The notes under the pieces: generated by a model
Database searches by the model: none
Told to the model about the DNA's origin: nothing
The model's input: only the letters and a program-made list of their open reading frames with translations
Shown: positions 36,157 through 46,859 of the stretch, piece by piece
How the letters are laid out: the number at the start of each line of letters is the position of its first letter
Position numbering within the stretch: position 1 is the stretch's first letter
DNA from: Rhodoblastus acidophilus
GTDB taxonomy: Bacteria; Pseudomonadota; Alphaproteobacteria; Rhizobiales; Beijerinckiaceae
NCBI RefSeq assembly: GCF_025961575.1
Contig: NZ_JAOQNX010000007.1
Location: 114,333 to 178,332 of the forward strand
Direction: 5' to 3'
DNA: 64,000 nt
Program-made: the position numbers and the translations under genes

Positions 36157-38427
36157 TTACCCGCCGATCCTTGAAAAATCCGCCACCAGATGAATCGCGC
36201 GGCGCAGTTTCGACAGCAAGCTCAGTCGGTTCTTGCGCAGCTCCGGCTTGTCGGCGTTGACCGTCACCTTGTCGAAGAACGCGTCAGTTGGCGCGCGCAG
36301 CGTTGACAGGGCCTGCATGGCGGCCTCAAAATTTTCCGCCTTGAGCGCCGCATCGGCCTCCGCCGTGGCGGTTTCCATCGCCGCGAACAAAGCCCTTTCT
36401 TCCGCCTCGACGAGCAGATCGCCGGAGGGCGCGGCCTCGAAGGCGCCACCCCCGTCCTTCTTCTCCTCGGCTTTCAAAATATTGGCGGCGCGCTTGTAAC
36501 CGGCGAGCAGGCTCGCCCCATCCTCGGTCTTCAAAAAGGCGTCGAGCGCCTCGATCCGCCGCACGATCAGCACGAGATCATCCCCGCCGAGCGCGAACAC
36601 GGCATCCAGCAGGTCGTGGCGGGCGCCGCGATCTCGAAGGTCGATCTTCAGACGATCCGCGAAGAACGCTTTCAACTCCCCTTCAACACCAGCTGCTCGA
36701 AGATATCCCTCACCAGTAGGAGCAACAATCTCTCCGCGTTCCGTCCTCCTCCGCTTCGCGAGGCCGACTGCGATATCAAGGTGCTTAACCGTCATCAGAT
36801 ATTCACGGGCGGATAGAGCATCAATTTCTGGGTCGGGTTCCGTTAAATGCCAAGCAAGGGCACCATCGATTAGGTCAGCAAGCCGCAGACGCAGCCCGTT
36901 CTCCAAGATGATCCGGATCACCCCCAAAGCCGCGCGACGCAGCGCAAACGGGTCCTTGCTCCCGGTCGGCTTCTCATCGATCGCCCAAAATCCAACCAGC
37001 GTGTCCAGCTTATCCGCCAGCGCCACGGCCACGCTCACCGGCGCATTGGGGATGCGATCGGTCGGCCCCTGCGGCTTGTAATGTTCCTCGATCGCCGCCG
37101 CGACCTCGGCATCCTCGCCCTGCAATTCGGCATAGCGCCGGCCCATCAGCCCCTGCGTCTCCGGGAACTCGCCGACAACCTCGGTGACCAGATCGGCCTT
37201 GGCCAGTTCCGACGCGCGCGCCGCCTTTTCCGGATCAGCCCCCACCTTGGGCGCCAGCTCCCGCGCCAGCGCGATGATGCGGTCGACGCGCTGGCCCTGC
37301 GTGCCCAGCTTGGCGTGGAACACGATGTTCAGCGCCCGCAGCTTTTCCAAGCGCTGATCCAACGGCGGCTTGCCCGACGCGGAAAAGTCCGGCAGCGGAC
37401 CCTGGTCGGTCTGCCAGAAATACAAAGCATCCGACAGACGCGCCCGCACCACGCGGCCATTGCCCGCCGCGATCGCCTTGCCGCCGTCGCTTGCCAAAAC
37501 GTTCGACACCAACAAAAACTTGTTCGCCAAGCCGCCGGTCGCTGGATCGCGCAGCACAAAACATTTCTGGTTGGCGCGGATGGTGGCGCGGATCACCTCG
37601 CCGGGAATGTCCAAAAACCCGGCGTCGAACTCGCCCATCAGCACGACGGGCCATTCCACGAGCCCGGCGACTTCGTGCAACAAACCCTCGTCCTCGACCA
37701 GCTCCAGCCCCTGGGCAAAAGCCAGGTCCTTGCAGTCGTGCAAGATGACGTCGCGCCGCCGCGCCGGATCGAGGACCACCTTGGCGTCGTACAGTTTCGA
37801 CACGTAATCGTCGAACCGCCGCACCTTTAGCGCCCCCGGCGCCAAAAAACGGTGACCAAAAGTGACATTGCCGGCCTTGATGCCGCCGACCTCGAACGGA
37901 ACGATTTCTGGCTCTTCGGTCTCCGGCCCAAAGGTGGCGACGATGGCGTGCAGCGGACGCACCCAGCGCAGCGGATTGGCCTCCGCCGAGGCCGCGCCCC
38001 AGCGCATGCTCTTCGGCCAGGGGAAATTCTTGATCGTCGCGGGCAAAATCTCGGCCAACACGTCAAGCGTCGGCGCGCCCTTCTTCTCGATCACGGCGAC
38101 ATAGAACTGGCCGCCTTTTTTATCGGTGTCGATGCGGGCCTCGTCCAGCGACGCCAGCCCCGCGCTCTTCAAAAAGCCAGCGACCGCCGCCTCGGGCGCG
38201 CCGACGCGCGGCCCCTTCTTCTCCTCGCGCTGGTCGGGCTGGCTCGGCGGCAGGCCGACAATATGCAGGGTGAGACGACGCGGCGTCGCGAAACTGGTGG
38301 CGGCTTCGTACAGCAGCCCGCGCTCGACCAAAGCGTCGGTGACGAGTTTTTTCAAATCCGCCGCCGCCTGCGCCTGCATGCGCGCGGGGATTTCCTCGGA
38401 AAAGAGCTCAAACAGAAGATCGGACAT
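36157..38427 (-). CDS. glyS: Glycyl-tRNA synthetase beta subunit
   Basis: A 756-residue subunit of the alpha2beta2 enzyme. The start [16 protein letters not shown] and KSMRWGA...FRWV-type stretches (here [16 protein letters not shown]) are family hallmarks, and the C-terminal anticodon-binding part has [24 protein letters not shown]. It follows glyQ by nine bases, as usual. Residues ~515-582 (DNA about 36680-36885) show lower GC and codons ending in A/T unlike the flanks, and include a [15 protein letters not shown] segment that I do not expect in the family; this may be an in-frame insert. Confidence 0.94.
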   Translation of the reverse strand: MSDLLFELFSEEIPARMQAQAAADLKKLVTDALVERGLLYEAATSFATPRRLTLHIVGLPPSQPDQREEKKGPRVGAPEAAVAGFLKSAGLASLDEARIDTDKKGGQFYVAVIEKKGAPTLDVLAEILPATIKNFPWPKSMRWGAASAEANPLRWVRPLHAIVATFGPETEEPEIVPFEVGGIKAGNVTFGHRFLAPGALKVRRFDDYVSKLYDAKVVLDPARRRDVILHDCKDLAFAQGLELVEDEGLLHEVAGLVEWPVVLMGEFDAGFLDIPGEVIRATIRANQKCFVLRDPATGGLANKFLLVSNVLASDGGKAIAAGNGRVVRARLSDALYFWQTDQGPLPDFSASGKPPLDQRLEKLRALNIVFHAKLGTQGQRVDRIIALARELAPKVGADPEKAARASELAKADLVTEVVGEFPETQGLMGRRYAELQGEDAEVAAAIEEHYKPQGPTDRIPNAPVSVAVALADKLDTLVGFWAIDEKPTGSKDPFALRRAALGVIRIILENGLRLRLADLIDGALAWHLTEPDPEIDALSAREYLMTVKHLDIAVGLAKRRRTERGEIVAPTGEGYLRAAGVEGELKAFFADRLKIDLRDRGARHDLLDAVFALGGDDLVLIVRRIEALDAFLKTEDGASLLAGYKRAANILKAEEKKDGGGAFEAAPSGDLLVEAEERALFAAMETATAEADAALKAENFEAAMQALSTLRAPTDAFFDKVTVNADKPELRKNRLSLLSKLRRAIHLVADFSRIGG

Positions 38428-38436
38428 CGTTTTTCC

Positions 38437-39363
38437 TTAACCGACCAAACCCGCGCCGTCCGTCTTCAGCCAGGCGGCGCCGCACGCCTTGGCCAGTTCG
38501 CGCACGCGCAGAATATAGCTTTGACGCTCGGTCACGGAGATCACGCCGCGCGCATCAAGCAGGTTGAAGGCGTGGCTCGCCTTGACGCACTGGTCATAGG
38601 CCGGCAGCACCATCAGATGTTTGTCGTCACGCTCGCCAAACGCCAGCAGAGCCTTGCACTCGGCCTCGGCGCGCTCGAAGTCGCCGAACAGTTTTTTCAC
38701 GTCGGCGGCCTCGAAATTGTGCCGCGAATATTCCTGCTCGGCCTGCAAGAAGACGTCGCCATAGGAGATGCGCGCGTCGCCGTCCAAGCCGTTGAAATTC
38801 AGGTCATAAACGTTCTCGACGCCCTGCACGTACATGGCGAGGCGCTCCAAGCCATAGGTGAGTTCGCCCGACACGGGAGAGCATTCCACGCCCGCGACCT
38901 GCTGGAAGTAGGTGAATTGCGAGACTTCCATGCCGTCGCACCAGCATTCCCAGCCCAGGCCCCAGGCGCCGAGCGTCGGGCTCTCCCAATCGTCCTCGAC
39001 GAAGCGGATGTCGTGCAGCACGGAATCGACGCCAATCGCCGCCAGCGATTGCAGGTAGAGGTCCTGCAAATTGTCCGGGCTCGGCTTCAGGATCACCTGG
39101 AATTGATAATAGTGCTGCAGCCGGTTGGGGTTTTCGCCATAGCGCCCGTCCTTGGGGCGGCGCGAGGGCTGCACGTAAGCCGCTTTCCACGGCTTTTTGC
39201 CGAGGGACCGCAACGTGGTCGCGGGATGAAACGTGCCGGCGCCGACCTCCATGTCATAGGGCTGGAGCACAACGGCGCCCTGCCGCGCCCAAAAAGTTTG
39301 CAGCGTGAGGATGAGGCCCTGAAAACTCTTCTTCGGGTCGAGGGCGGACGGGTTTTGAGTCAT
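38437..39363 (-). CDS. glyQ: Glycyl-tRNA synthetase alpha subunit
   Basis: A 308-residue catalytic subunit. It has [20 protein letters not shown] at the start, then [15 protein letters not shown], the [16 protein letters not shown] class II motif and [24 protein letters not shown] lies before ATG 39363. Nine bases separate it from glyS. It charges tRNA-Gly. Confidence 0.96.
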   Translation of the reverse strand: MTQNPSALDPKKSFQGLILTLQTFWARQGAVVLQPYDMEVGAGTFHPATTLRSLGKKPWKAAYVQPSRRPKDGRYGENPNRLQHYYQFQVILKPSPDNLQDLYLQSLAAIGVDSVLHDIRFVEDDWESPTLGAWGLGWECWCDGMEVSQFTYFQQVAGVECSPVSGELTYGLERLAMYVQGVENVYDLNFNGLDGDARISYGDVFLQAEQEYSRHNFEAADVKKLFGDFERAEAECKALLAFGERDDKHLMVLPAYDQCVKASHAFNLLDARGVISVTERQSYILRVRELAKACGAAWLKTDGAGLVG

Positions 39364-39502
39364 CGTTTCCCTATTTGTGCGGCGGCGGGCGCAAACTAGA
39401 GGCCCGGCTTGCAAAGGGAAAGCCGTTTTTTGGCCGGCGCCGTTCAGGCGGCATTCACGGCCGACCTGTTAAGAATTTGTCAATCAAAACAGGAGGTCAG
39501 AC

Positions 39503-39856
39503 ATGACCACAGTGAGCGGCGTTCTCAGGACTGCGACGCTTGCGGGCGCGCTGGCGCTGGCGGCGCACCCCGCGCTCGCCTTTGGCGGACACGGAGGCGG
39601 CATGCACGGCGGCGGCGGGTTCCACGGGGGCGGCTTTGGCGGCGGCGGTTTCCACGGAGGCGGCTGGCATGGCGGCCACGCCGGCTGGGGCGGCGGCGGC
39701 TGGGGCTGGGGCGTCCCCTTCGTCGGCGTCGGTATCGGCGGCCCCTGGTACGGCGGCGCCTATTACGACGATGATTACGGCGGCTGCGCGCTGCGCCGCG
39801 TCCAGGTGCAGACCGCTTACGGCCTGCGCTGGCGCACGGTGCGCTACTGCTATTGA
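39503..39856 (+). CDS. Exported Gly/His-rich protein
   Basis: A 117-residue protein with a signal peptide (cleavage after ALA, residue ~26). The mature part is a run of GGGFHGGG-type repeats (residues ~28-75) that may bind metals, then a Trp/Gly segment and a cysteine-containing tail (CALRRVQVQTAYGLRWRTVRYC) common in Rhizobiales small secreted proteins. AGGAGG precedes ATG 39503. Its stop overlaps the convergent methyltransferase gene by 7 bases. Confidence 0.82.
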   Translation: MTTVSGVLRTATLAGALALAAHPALAFGGHGGGMHGGGGFHGGGFGGGGFHGGGWHGGHAGWGGGGWGWGVPFVGVGIGGPWYGGAYYDDDYGGCALRRVQVQTAYGLRWRTVRYCY

Positions 39857-40599
39857 TCGAACAATTTTCGCCCGTGGCGGTGGATCGCCTCCGCTACGGG
39901 CGTGAACGCGCCGTCCTCGCCATGCAGGACGAGCCCCGGCAGCAAAGCCAGCGGCGCCTTCGACCCTTTTCGCCCGCGCACCACGACCCGAATGGCGGCG
40001 CTTCCGGCGCGCGGAAAAATCGGAACGATTTCAAGACCGCCGAGTCGCCCGCCAAGCCCGGCTAAAATCTCGCCCAAAGCATCGGCGCGATGGATGAGCA
40101 CAAAAACGCCGCCGGGGCGCAACAGGGCGAGCGCGGCTTTTAGCCACAGGGCGAGCCCCCCCTCGCCCAACACATGCGCCATCGCCCGGTCGGCGTCCGG
40201 CGACGCGCGCGACGCGCGCGCCTCCAGAAAAGGCGGATTGGTGACGACGAGGTCGGCGGCCTCGACCAGCCCCGCCGCTTTGCGCGCCGACGCGTCAAAC
40301 AGATCAGCTTGCAGCACCTCCGCCCGCTCGGCAAAAAAATTCGCTTCAATATTGCGGCGGGCGTCCTCGGCGGCGACGGAATTCTTCTCCAACAGCACGA
40401 CGCGCGCCTCCGGATTGGCCAGCGCCAGCGCCAAACCGACAAAGCCCGCCCCCGCGCCCACATCCACGATCAGCCCGGACGGCAGCGCCGGCGCAGCGGC
40501 CGCAAGCAGGACCGCATCGGTCCCGACGCGGTGCCCCGTCCGCTGAAACAGTTTTATGCGCCCGCCAAGCAGCAGGTCTGGAGAAGAATTTTCCGGCAT
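39850..40599 (-). CDS. tRNA1(Val) adenine-37 N6-methyltransferase-like enzyme
   Basis: A 249-residue SAM methyltransferase of the TrmN6/MTS family. DLLLGGRIKLFQRTGHRVGTDAVLL at the start, SAM motif VDVGAGAGFVGLALA and catalytic NPPF (residues ~120-124, VTNPPFLEA) are present. ATG at 40599 gives the family start; the frame is open 22 residues further. The assigned target, tRNA1Val A37, is by family and not proven. Confidence 0.88.
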   Translation of the reverse strand: MPENSSPDLLLGGRIKLFQRTGHRVGTDAVLLAAAAPALPSGLIVDVGAGAGFVGLALALANPEARVVLLEKNSVAAEDARRNIEANFFAERAEVLQADLFDASARKAAGLVEAADLVVTNPPFLEARASRASPDADRAMAHVLGEGGLALWLKAALALLRPGGVFVLIHRADALGEILAGLGGRLGGLEIVPIFPRAGSAAIRVVVRGRKGSKAPLALLPGLVLHGEDGAFTPVAEAIHRHGRKLFDQ

Positions 40600-40739
40600 G
40601 GGCGGCGATCCTAGCGGGACGGACGTAGGTAAGTCGAATCCCCTCCCTGCTTGCTCCCGCCCCATTAACGACCTATGGTCGGCGGCGAAGAAAGCTTGAC
40701 GGCGAAGCGTAAAGCTTTTGGCCGCTGGGGGTTTAAGTC

Positions 40740-41753
40740 TTGGGTGTTGTCGTTTCCTTCGATGAAAAGTCCGCCGATCCTGGCATGGAAGCTCTCGTCG
40801 GCCTTGTCGCCGCCGACATGAACCGGGTCAATCAGACCATCCTGGCCCGGACAGGCTCCGACGTGACGATGATTCCCGAGGTCGCCACTCACCTGATTTC
40901 CTCCGGCGGCAAGCGCCTGCGCCCGATGCTGACCCTGGCGACCGCCGGCATGTGCGGCTACCAGGGCGAAGGCCATATCAAGCTCGCCGCCGCCGTCGAA
41001 TTCATGCACACGGCCACCCTGCTCCATGACGATGTCGTGGACGAAAGCGACCTGCGCCGCGGCAAGGCCGCCGCCCGCAAATTGTGGGGCAACGAGGCCA
41101 GCGTGCTCGTCGGCGACTTTTTGCTGGGCCAGGCCTTCCGCATGATGGTGGAAGTCGGCTCGCTGCCCTGTCTCGACGTTCTCTCGGTCGCCGCCACCGT
41201 GATCGCCGAAGGCGAGGTGATGCAGCTCGCCGCCGCCAAGGACACGGCGACCACCGAGGACGCCTATCTCGCGGTCATCCGCGGCAAGACGGCGGAATTG
41301 TTCGCGGCGGCCGCGGAAGTCGGCCCGACCGTCGCGCTGCGCCCCAAGGCGGAAATCGCGGCCTGCCGCGCCTATGGCATGAATCTCGGCATCGCTTTCC
41401 AGCTGATCGACGACGCGCTGGATTACGGCGGCACCGCCGCCAAACTCGGCAAGAACGTCGGCGACGATTTCCGCGAGGGAAAGATCACCCTGCCGGTCGT
41501 CCTGACCTTCCGCCGCGGCAACGAGGCCGAGCGCGCCTTCTGGCAGAGAACCCTTGAAAACGGCGAAATCGGCGAAGGCGACCTGGAAAAGGCGCAGGGG
41601 CTGATGACCAAGCACCGCGCCCTGGAAGACACGATCGAACGCGCCCGCCACTATGGCGCGATGGCGCGCGACGCCATGGGCATTTTCCCGGATTCGCCGT
41701 GGAAGCGCGCGCTGATCGACGTGGTCGATTTCTGCATCAGCCGCGCGCATTAA
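40740..41753 (+). CDS. ispB: Polyprenyl diphosphate synthase (octaprenyl-type)
   Basis: A 337-residue trans-prenyltransferase making the quinone side chain. GGKRLRPML at residues ~56-64, the first aspartate motif LLHDDVVDESDLRRG (~95-109) and second DDALDYGG are intact. Chain length (octa/nona/deca) cannot be read. The start is probably TTG at 40740 (LGVVVSFDEK), as no ATG fits the conserved N-terminus. It is divergent from the methyltransferase gene. Confidence 0.93.
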   Translation: MGVVVSFDEKSADPGMEALVGLVAADMNRVNQTILARTGSDVTMIPEVATHLISSGGKRLRPMLTLATAGMCGYQGEGHIKLAAAVEFMHTATLLHDDVVDESDLRRGKAAARKLWGNEASVLVGDFLLGQAFRMMVEVGSLPCLDVLSVAATVIAEGEVMQLAAAKDTATTEDAYLAVIRGKTAELFAAAAEVGPTVALRPKAEIAACRAYGMNLGIAFQLIDDALDYGGTAAKLGKNVGDDFREGKITLPVVLTFRRGNEAERAFWQRTLENGEIGEGDLEKAQGLMTKHRALEDTIERARHYGAMARDAMGIFPDSPWKRALIDVVDFCISRAH

Positions 41754-41770
41754 GAGCGGCCGCTTCACTC

Positions 41771-41880
41771 CCCTGAGGAGGTGCGCAGCGCCGTCTCGAA
41801 GGGCGAGGGCGCCGCTGCACCGGGCGCCTCAACAGCTGAAGCATGGTTCGAGACGGCCGCCTTTGGTGGCCTCCTCACCA
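41771..41880. repeat. Dispersed palindromic repeat, family A (both arms)
   Basis: Left arm CTGAGGAGG...GCGCCGTCTCGAAGG and right arm ATGGTTCGAGACGGC...GGCCTCCTCACCA are inverted copies around a ~40-base centre. It fills the gap between the convergent ispB and dapE genes. Confidence 0.75.
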
Positions 41881-41893
41881 CTTGGGCGAGGCG

Positions 41894-43048
41894 TCAGCCG
41901 AAATAATCCCGCAAAATCCGCCCATAAATCCGGGTGAGCGCGTCGATATCGGCGACGGGAACGCGCTCGTCGATCTGGTGCATGGTTTTGCCGACCAGCC
42001 CGAACTCCAGCACTTTTCCATGCTGCGCGATAAAGCGCGCATCCGACGTGCCGCCGGAGGTCGAATATTCGGGACGCCGCCCCGTCTCCGCCTCGATGGC
42101 CGAGGCGACCAACTCGGTAAACGCGTCCGGCTCGGTGATGAACGACACCGCATTACAGGGGTCGAACTCCAGTGAAAATTTTTCCGCCGGCCGCGCGCTT
42201 TCCAGCCGCCGCACAATCTCGGACTTCAGCGTCTCGGGCGACCATGCGTCATTAAACCGCACGTTGAAGCGCACCAGCGCCTCGCCGGGAATGACGTTGG
42301 TCGCCGCATTGCCAATGTCGATGGAGGTGACCTCAAGGTTCGAAGCATCGAACCAAGCCGTACCCGCGTCGAGCGGCGTCTCCTTCAGCGCCGCGCACAG
42401 CGCCAGCACATGGCCGACAGGATTGTCCGCACGCAAGGGATAGGCGACATGGCCCTGCTTGCCGATCACCCGCAGGCGACCGTTGAGCGAGCCGCGTCGG
42501 CCCACCTTGATCATATCGCCGAGTTCATTGGGATTGGTGGGTTCGCCGACGATGCAGTGATCAAATTTTTCCCCCTGCTCCGCCATCCAGCCCAGCATTT
42601 TGACGGTGCCGTTGATCGCCGGCCCTTCCTCGTCGCCGGTGATCAGAAAGCCGATGGAGCCGCGCAAAGGGGTCTCAGCGACATAGGCCAGAGCAGCGGC
42701 GGCGAAAGCGGCGATGCCGCCCTTCATATCGGCGGCGCCACGGCCAAAAAGCTCGCCGTCCAAAATCTCGCCGGCAAACGGATCGGCCCGCCATTTTTGG
42801 AGATCGCCCGGCGGCACGACATCGGTATGGCCGGCGAACAGCAGATATGGCGCCCCGGTCCCGATGCGCGCGTAAAGATTGTCGATATCCGGCGTGCCGG
42901 GTTCCGAGAACGGCAGGCGGCGACAGACAAAACCCGCCGCTTCAAGCCGGCGCTGCAACACGTCGAGCGCGCCGGCGTCGGCGGGGGTCACCGAGGCTTT
43001 GGTGATCAGATCGCGCGCCAGCGCGACGCCGGGGCTCAAAGTCGTCAT
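41894..43048 (-). CDS. dapE: Succinyl-diaminopimelate desuccinylase
   Basis: A 384-residue zinc aminoacylase of the lysine/peptidoglycan pathway. Zinc motifs LLFAGHTDVVPPGD and GRGAADMKGGIAAF are at about residues 70-120, TGDEEGPAINGT carries the catalytic Glu, and TSGGTSDARF is the C-terminal His/Asp region. ATG 43048 fits the family. It follows dapD on the same strand with a family C repeat between. Confidence 0.95.
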   Translation of the reverse strand: MTTLSPGVALARDLITKASVTPADAGALDVLQRRLEAAGFVCRRLPFSEPGTPDIDNLYARIGTGAPYLLFAGHTDVVPPGDLQKWRADPFAGEILDGELFGRGAADMKGGIAAFAAAALAYVAETPLRGSIGFLITGDEEGPAINGTVKMLGWMAEQGEKFDHCIVGEPTNPNELGDMIKVGRRGSLNGRLRVIGKQGHVAYPLRADNPVGHVLALCAALKETPLDAGTAWFDASNLEVTSIDIGNAATNVIPGEALVRFNVRFNDAWSPETLKSEIVRRLESARPAEKFSLEFDPCNAVSFITEPDAFTELVASAIEAETGRRPEYSTSGGTSDARFIAQHGKVLEFGLVGKTMHQIDERVPVADIDALTRIYGRILRDYFG

Positions 43049-43068
43049 CTCGTCGTTCCAGTGACGGC

Positions 43069-43131
43069 CCTCCTTCTCCCCTTGCGGGAGAAGGTGGCTC
43101 GCGCCCGCCAGGGCGCGAGACGGATGAGGGG
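43069..43131. repeat. Palindromic repeat, family C, between dapD and dapE
   Basis: CCTTCTCCCCTTGCGGGAGAAGG, then TCGCGCCC...GGGCGCGA and CGGATGAGGGG; near-identical to 26178-26241 in rluB. It sits inside an apparent operon. Confidence 0.8.
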
Positions 43132-43133
43132 CC

Positions 43134-43988
43134 TCAGTCGCGCAAAAGCTCGTTGATGGCGGTTTTGGAGCGCGTCTGCGCATCCACCGTCTTCACGATC
43201 ACGGCGCAATAGGTGGAGGGGCCGGGCTCGCCATAAGGCATGATTTTTCCGGGCAGGTTGCCGGAGACGACCACGGAATAAGGCGGCACATAGCCGACAT
43301 GAACCTCGCCGGTGGTCCGGTTCACGATTTTGGTCGAGGCGCCGATATAGACGCCCATGGCCAGCACCGAACCCTCGCCGACGATAACGCCCTCGACAAC
43401 TTCGGAACGCGCGCCAATGAAGCAATTGTCTTCGATAATGGTCGGACCCGCCTGCAGCGGCTCCAGCACGCCGCCAATGCCGACGCCGCCGGACAAATGC
43501 ACATTCTTGCCGATCTGCGCGCAGGAGCCGACGGTCGCCCAGGTGTCCACCATGGTCCCGGTGTCGACAAAGGCGCCGAGATTGACGAAGGACGGCATCA
43601 ACACGACGCCGGGGGCGATATAGGCGGAGCGACGCACGATGGCGCCGGGCACCGAGCGGAAGCCGGCCTGCTGGTGGTCCTTGGCGCCCCAGCCCTCGAA
43701 TTTCGACGGAACCTTGTCATACCAGGTGGCGCCTTCGGGACCGCCGGGGATCACCTTCATGTCGTGCAGGCGGAAGGACAGCAGCACCGCCTTTTTCAGC
43801 CATTGGTTGACCTTCCAGCTGTCCTTGCCTACAGCGCCGGGGATTTTTTCGGCCACGCGCAGCTTGCCGGCGTCGAGCAGATGCAGCGCCGATTCCACGG
43901 CATGGCGAATGTCGCCGCCGGTTTCGGCATTGATTTTGAGGCGATCTTCGAAAGCGGCTTCGATAATGGTCTCGAGCGCGTGCGGCAT
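43134..43988 (-). CDS. dapD: Tetrahydrodipicolinate N-succinyltransferase
   Basis: A 284-residue left-handed beta-helix acyltransferase, the step before the DapC aminotransferase and DapE. It has [31 protein letters not shown] and the hexapeptide repeats [20 protein letters not shown], then [24 protein letters not shown] at 43988 is the family start. First gene of a dapD-dapE unit. Confidence 0.96.
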   Translation of the reverse strand: MPHALETIIEAAFEDRLKINAETGGDIRHAVESALHLLDAGKLRVAEKIPGAVGKDSWKVNQWLKKAVLLSFRLHDMKVIPGGPEGATWYDKVPSKFEGWGAKDHQQAGFRSVPGAIVRRSAYIAPGVVLMPSFVNLGAFVDTGTMVDTWATVGSCAQIGKNVHLSGGVGIGGVLEPLQAGPTIIEDNCFIGARSEVVEGVIVGEGSVLAMGVYIGASTKIVNRTTGEVHVGYVPPYSVVVSGNLPGKIMPYGEPGPSTYCAVIVKTVDAQTRSKTAINELLRD

Positions 43989-44124
43989 GGGGTTCCCCGT
44001 CAGGTTTATGGCTTTGGTTTCGGGGTTTGGGGCGGGGATGTCAAGGTTGAAGCCCTTTTCGCCGCCTATTGACAAGCCCAAGACCGCGCCCTCTTCTCAT
44101 GCCTCCACCCAACCCGAGGTTTTT

Positions 44125-44430
44125 ATGAAGAAAATCGCTCTCGCCGCCCTCGCGACCGCGCTGCTTTCGAGCCCCTGTTTCGCCGAACGTTTTTCGTGGG
44201 AAGACGGCTGGATCGAACGCCGCGGCGACCAGTGGATCGAAATGCCGGAAAACCGCAACGGCGACCACAACCGTTTCATCGAACTGTCGCGCTCGCGCGA
44301 TTTTTTGCTGATCTTCGACCGCGGCCGCAACTTTTTGATGCGCTTCCCATTCTATGACGGCACATCCGGCTGGACCACGCCCGATCGCGACAGGTGGATC
44401 GACTTCAAATACACCCACTACGAGCCGTAA
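44125..44430 (+). CDS. Small exported protein of unknown function
   Basis: A 101-residue protein with a signal peptide (cleavage after CFA, ~residue 20). The mature part is acidic/aromatic: WEDGWIERRGDQWIEM, then ELSRSRDFLLIFDRGRNFLMRFP. It resembles small secreted proteins of Rhizobiales that have no assigned role. CGAGG lies nine bases before ATG 44125. It is convergent with the nucleotidase gene. Confidence 0.75.
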   Translation: MKKIALAALATALLSSPCFAERFSWEDGWIERRGDQWIEMPENRNGDHNRFIELSRSRDFLLIFDRGRNFLMRFPFYDGTSGWTTPDRDRWIDFKYTHYEP

Positions 44431-44433
44431 AAC

Positions 44434-45144
44434 TCAGAGCGGCAGGCCCGCCAAAAAACCCGTGAGGTCGTCGGTCACAAAATCCACATGGGGCGGCACG
44501 ACGTCGTGCTTCTCCCAGGCCTCGCGAAAATCCCCTGCCCCGTCCTTCGGCTTGACCAGCACGGTGAGCATACCGCTGGCGTGCGGCGCCTCGAGATTGT
44601 GGACAATGTCCTCGAACATGGCGGCGCGCGCCGGATTGACCGCGTGCCGCTCGAAAAATTTCTGATAGGTCTGCAAATGCGGCTTGGGCAAAAAGTCGCC
44701 GTGCTCGATCGCAAAACAATCCTCGAACAGCTCGGCAATCCCCAACTGCTTCGCCGTCGCCAAAGCATGAGCGTGCGACCCGTTGGTGAGAATCAGTTTG
44801 CGCCCCGGCAGCGCCTCAATGGCCGCCGCCAGCGCCGGATTGGGATCGAGCGACGTCCGGTCGATGTCATGGACGAAATGCAGGAACTCGGTGGGGTCGA
44901 CCTGATATTCGTGGATCAGCCCGGCAAGCGTGGTGCCAAACACCCGATAATAGTGTTTTTGCAAAGCCCGGGCCGAAATGCCGTCGAGACCGAGCATGGC
45001 CGCCATATAGGCGGTGATGCGCGCGTCGATTTTCGGCCAGAGGTCGCTGTGCGGCGGATAGAGCGTGTTGTCCAGATCAAAAACCCAGGTATCGACCTGG
45101 GCGAAATGGCTTAACGCGCGCTTGATCGGAACAGAAAGAGTCAT
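44434..45144 (-). CDS. HAD-family pyrimidine 5'-nucleotidase
   Basis: A 236-residue HAD phosphatase: motif I VFDLDNTLYP (residues ~20-29), motif II LILTNGSHAHA, motif III Lys in FLPKPHLQTYQ, motif IV FEDIVHNLEA. The group is the Sdt1/PHM8-like pyrimidine nucleotidases; substrates (UMP, CMP) are by family. ATG 45144 has GGGA upstream. It sits after argB on the same strand with a 46-base gap. Confidence 0.9.
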   Translation of the reverse strand: MTLSVPIKRALSHFAQVDTWVFDLDNTLYPPHSDLWPKIDARITAYMAAMLGLDGISARALQKHYYRVFGTTLAGLIHEYQVDPTEFLHFVHDIDRTSLDPNPALAAAIEALPGRKLILTNGSHAHALATAKQLGIAELFEDCFAIEHGDFLPKPHLQTYQKFFERHAVNPARAAMFEDIVHNLEAPHASGMLTVLVKPKDGAGDFREAWEKHDVVPPHVDFVTDDLTGFLAGLPL

Positions 45145-45190
45145 GCGAGTCCCATATGGGCGCCGCATGACGATTGTGCGAGCGTTCGCC

Positions 45191-46093
45191 TCACCGGGTG
45201 ATCAGCGTGCCGGCGCCGTGATCGGTGAAAAGCTCGATCAGGACGGCGTGCGGAATCTTGCCGTCGAGAATCACCACGCCCTCAACACCCTGTTCGATCG
45301 CGTAAATGCAGGTCTCGACCTTGGGGATCATGCCGCCGGTAATGGTGCCGTCGGCGATCAGCGCCGGGATTTCACCGATCTTCAGCCGCTTGATCAGATT
45401 CTTGTCCTTGTCGAGCACGCCGGGCACGTCGGTCAGCAGCAGCAGACGCTTGGCCTCGATGGCGCCGGCGATGGCGCCGGCAAACGTGTCGGCGTTGACA
45501 TTATAGGTTTCGCCCTCGTTCCCCAGCGCGATCGGCGCCAGCACGGGGATGAGTTCGCGGCCCAAAACCTGCTCGAGCACGGTCGAATCGACTTTTTCGG
45601 GCTCGCCGACAAAGCCGTAATCCACGGCCGGCTTGCCGTCCTGCGCCGGCCGCTCGACCTTTTTCGCAGTGACCAGTTTGCCGTCCTTGCCGCACAGGCC
45701 GATGGCGTGGCCGCCCTCATTGTTGATGTAGCCGACGATCTGCTTGTTGATGGCGCCGGCCAGCACCATTTCGACGACCTCCACCGTCGCCTTGTCGGTG
45801 ATGCGCAAACCGTCGGCGAATTCCGACTTGATGCCAAGTTTTTTCAGCATGGCGCCGATCTGCGGCCCGCCGCCATGGACGACCACCGGATTGACGCCGG
45901 ACTGCTCGAGCAAAACCATGTCGCGGGCGAAATTGCGGGCGGTCTCTTCGTCGCCCATGGCGTGGCCGCCATATTTCACCACCACCACCGCTTCGTCGTA
46001 GCGCAGCATGTGCGGCAGGGCCTGCATCAGGATTTTGGCCTGATTCACCGCTTCGGCGGTGTCGAGGGGCTGCGAGGTCGGGAGATCGGTCAT
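45191..46093 (-). CDS. argB: Acetylglutamate kinase
   Basis: A 300-residue amino-acid kinase of arginine synthesis. KYGGHAMGD (ATP site), [17 protein letters not shown] (substrate) and [13 protein letters not shown] are the key motifs, and [12 protein letters not shown] ends the site. The extended N-terminal helix is typical of arginine-sensitive hexameric enzymes. AAAGGCGG precedes ATG 46093. It follows engB by about 50 bases. Confidence 0.96.
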   Translation of the reverse strand: MTDLPTSQPLDTAEAVNQAKILMQALPHMLRYDEAVVVVKYGGHAMGDEETARNFARDMVLLEQSGVNPVVVHGGGPQIGAMLKKLGIKSEFADGLRITDKATVEVVEMVLAGAINKQIVGYINNEGGHAIGLCGKDGKLVTAKKVERPAQDGKPAVDYGFVGEPEKVDSTVLEQVLGRELIPVLAPIALGNEGETYNVNADTFAGAIAGAIEAKRLLLLTDVPGVLDKDKNLIKRLKIGEIPALIADGTITGGMIPKVETCIYAIEQGVEGVVILDGKIPHAVLIELFTDHGAGTLITR

Positions 46094-46145
46094 GACGCCG
46101 CCTTTGTTGGTTGCGCGCTCTTTTAGCGTGAGTCCGCCGCCGCTC

Positions 46146-46832
46146 TCAAGCGCGCAGGCGGGCAAAAGTCGCGCTGTCGCGCTGCGAAACCAGCTCCACG
46201 ATGGCGGCCCGCAAATCGCTCACCCCCTCGCCCGAATGCGAGGACAGGAACAGCACGTCGGGATGCGCGGCGGGATGTTTGCGCAGCGCGGCGCGGGCGT
46301 CTTCGAGCGTCTTTTCCACGAGGGATTTTTTCACTTCATCGCGCTTGGTGAGCACGACCTGATAGGACAAAGCCGCCTGGTCGAGCGAGGTCAGCATCTC
46401 GCGATCCACGTCCTTGATGCCGTGGCGCCCGTCGATCAGCACGAACACGCGCGACAGCGTGGCGCGCCCGCGCAAAAACTCTTTCATCAGACGGGTCCAG
46501 TTGGCGATCTTTTCTTTTGAGACCGCCGCATAGCCATAGCCCGGCATGTCCACCAGCCGCAGCAAGGGCGCGCCGGCGTCAGGGCCAAGATCGAAGAAAT
46601 TGAGCTGCTGGGTGCGCCCCGGCGTGTGCGAGGTGCGGGCCAGGGTTTTGCGCGTCGTCAGCGCGTTAAGCAGCGAGGATTTGCCGACATTGGAGCGGCC
46701 GGCGAAAGCGATCTCGAGCGGCCCCATCGGCGGCAGCCCGTCGATCTTGTCGGCGGCCCAGACGAATTCGCAGTTTTGAGCGAACAGCCAGCGGCCGATG
46801 TCGGCGAAATCAGGGGAATCGGTTTCGGTCAT
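46146..46832 (-). CDS. engB: Ribosome biogenesis GTP-binding protein
   Basis: A 228-residue YsxC/EngB GTPase. G1 [15 protein letters not shown]2 [15 protein letters not shown]3 DMPGYGYA and G4 TKRDE are all present. It acts in 50S assembly. It sits between yidC and argB, an arrangement conserved in Alphaproteobacteria. Two short hairpin repeats lie upstream of it. Confidence 0.96.
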   Translation of the reverse strand: MTETDSPDFADIGRWLFAQNCEFVWAADKIDGLPPMGPLEIAFAGRSNVGKSSLLNALTTRKTLARTSHTPGRTQQLNFFDLGPDAGAPLLRLVDMPGYGYAAVSKEKIANWTRLMKEFLRGRATLSRVFVLIDGRHGIKDVDREMLTSLDQAALSYQVVLTKRDEVKKSLVEKTLEDARAALRKHPAAHPDVLFLSSHSGEGVSDLRAAIVELVSQRDSATFARLRA

Positions 46833-46859
46833 GGATCGCCGTTGCAAGGCGCCCATTGC

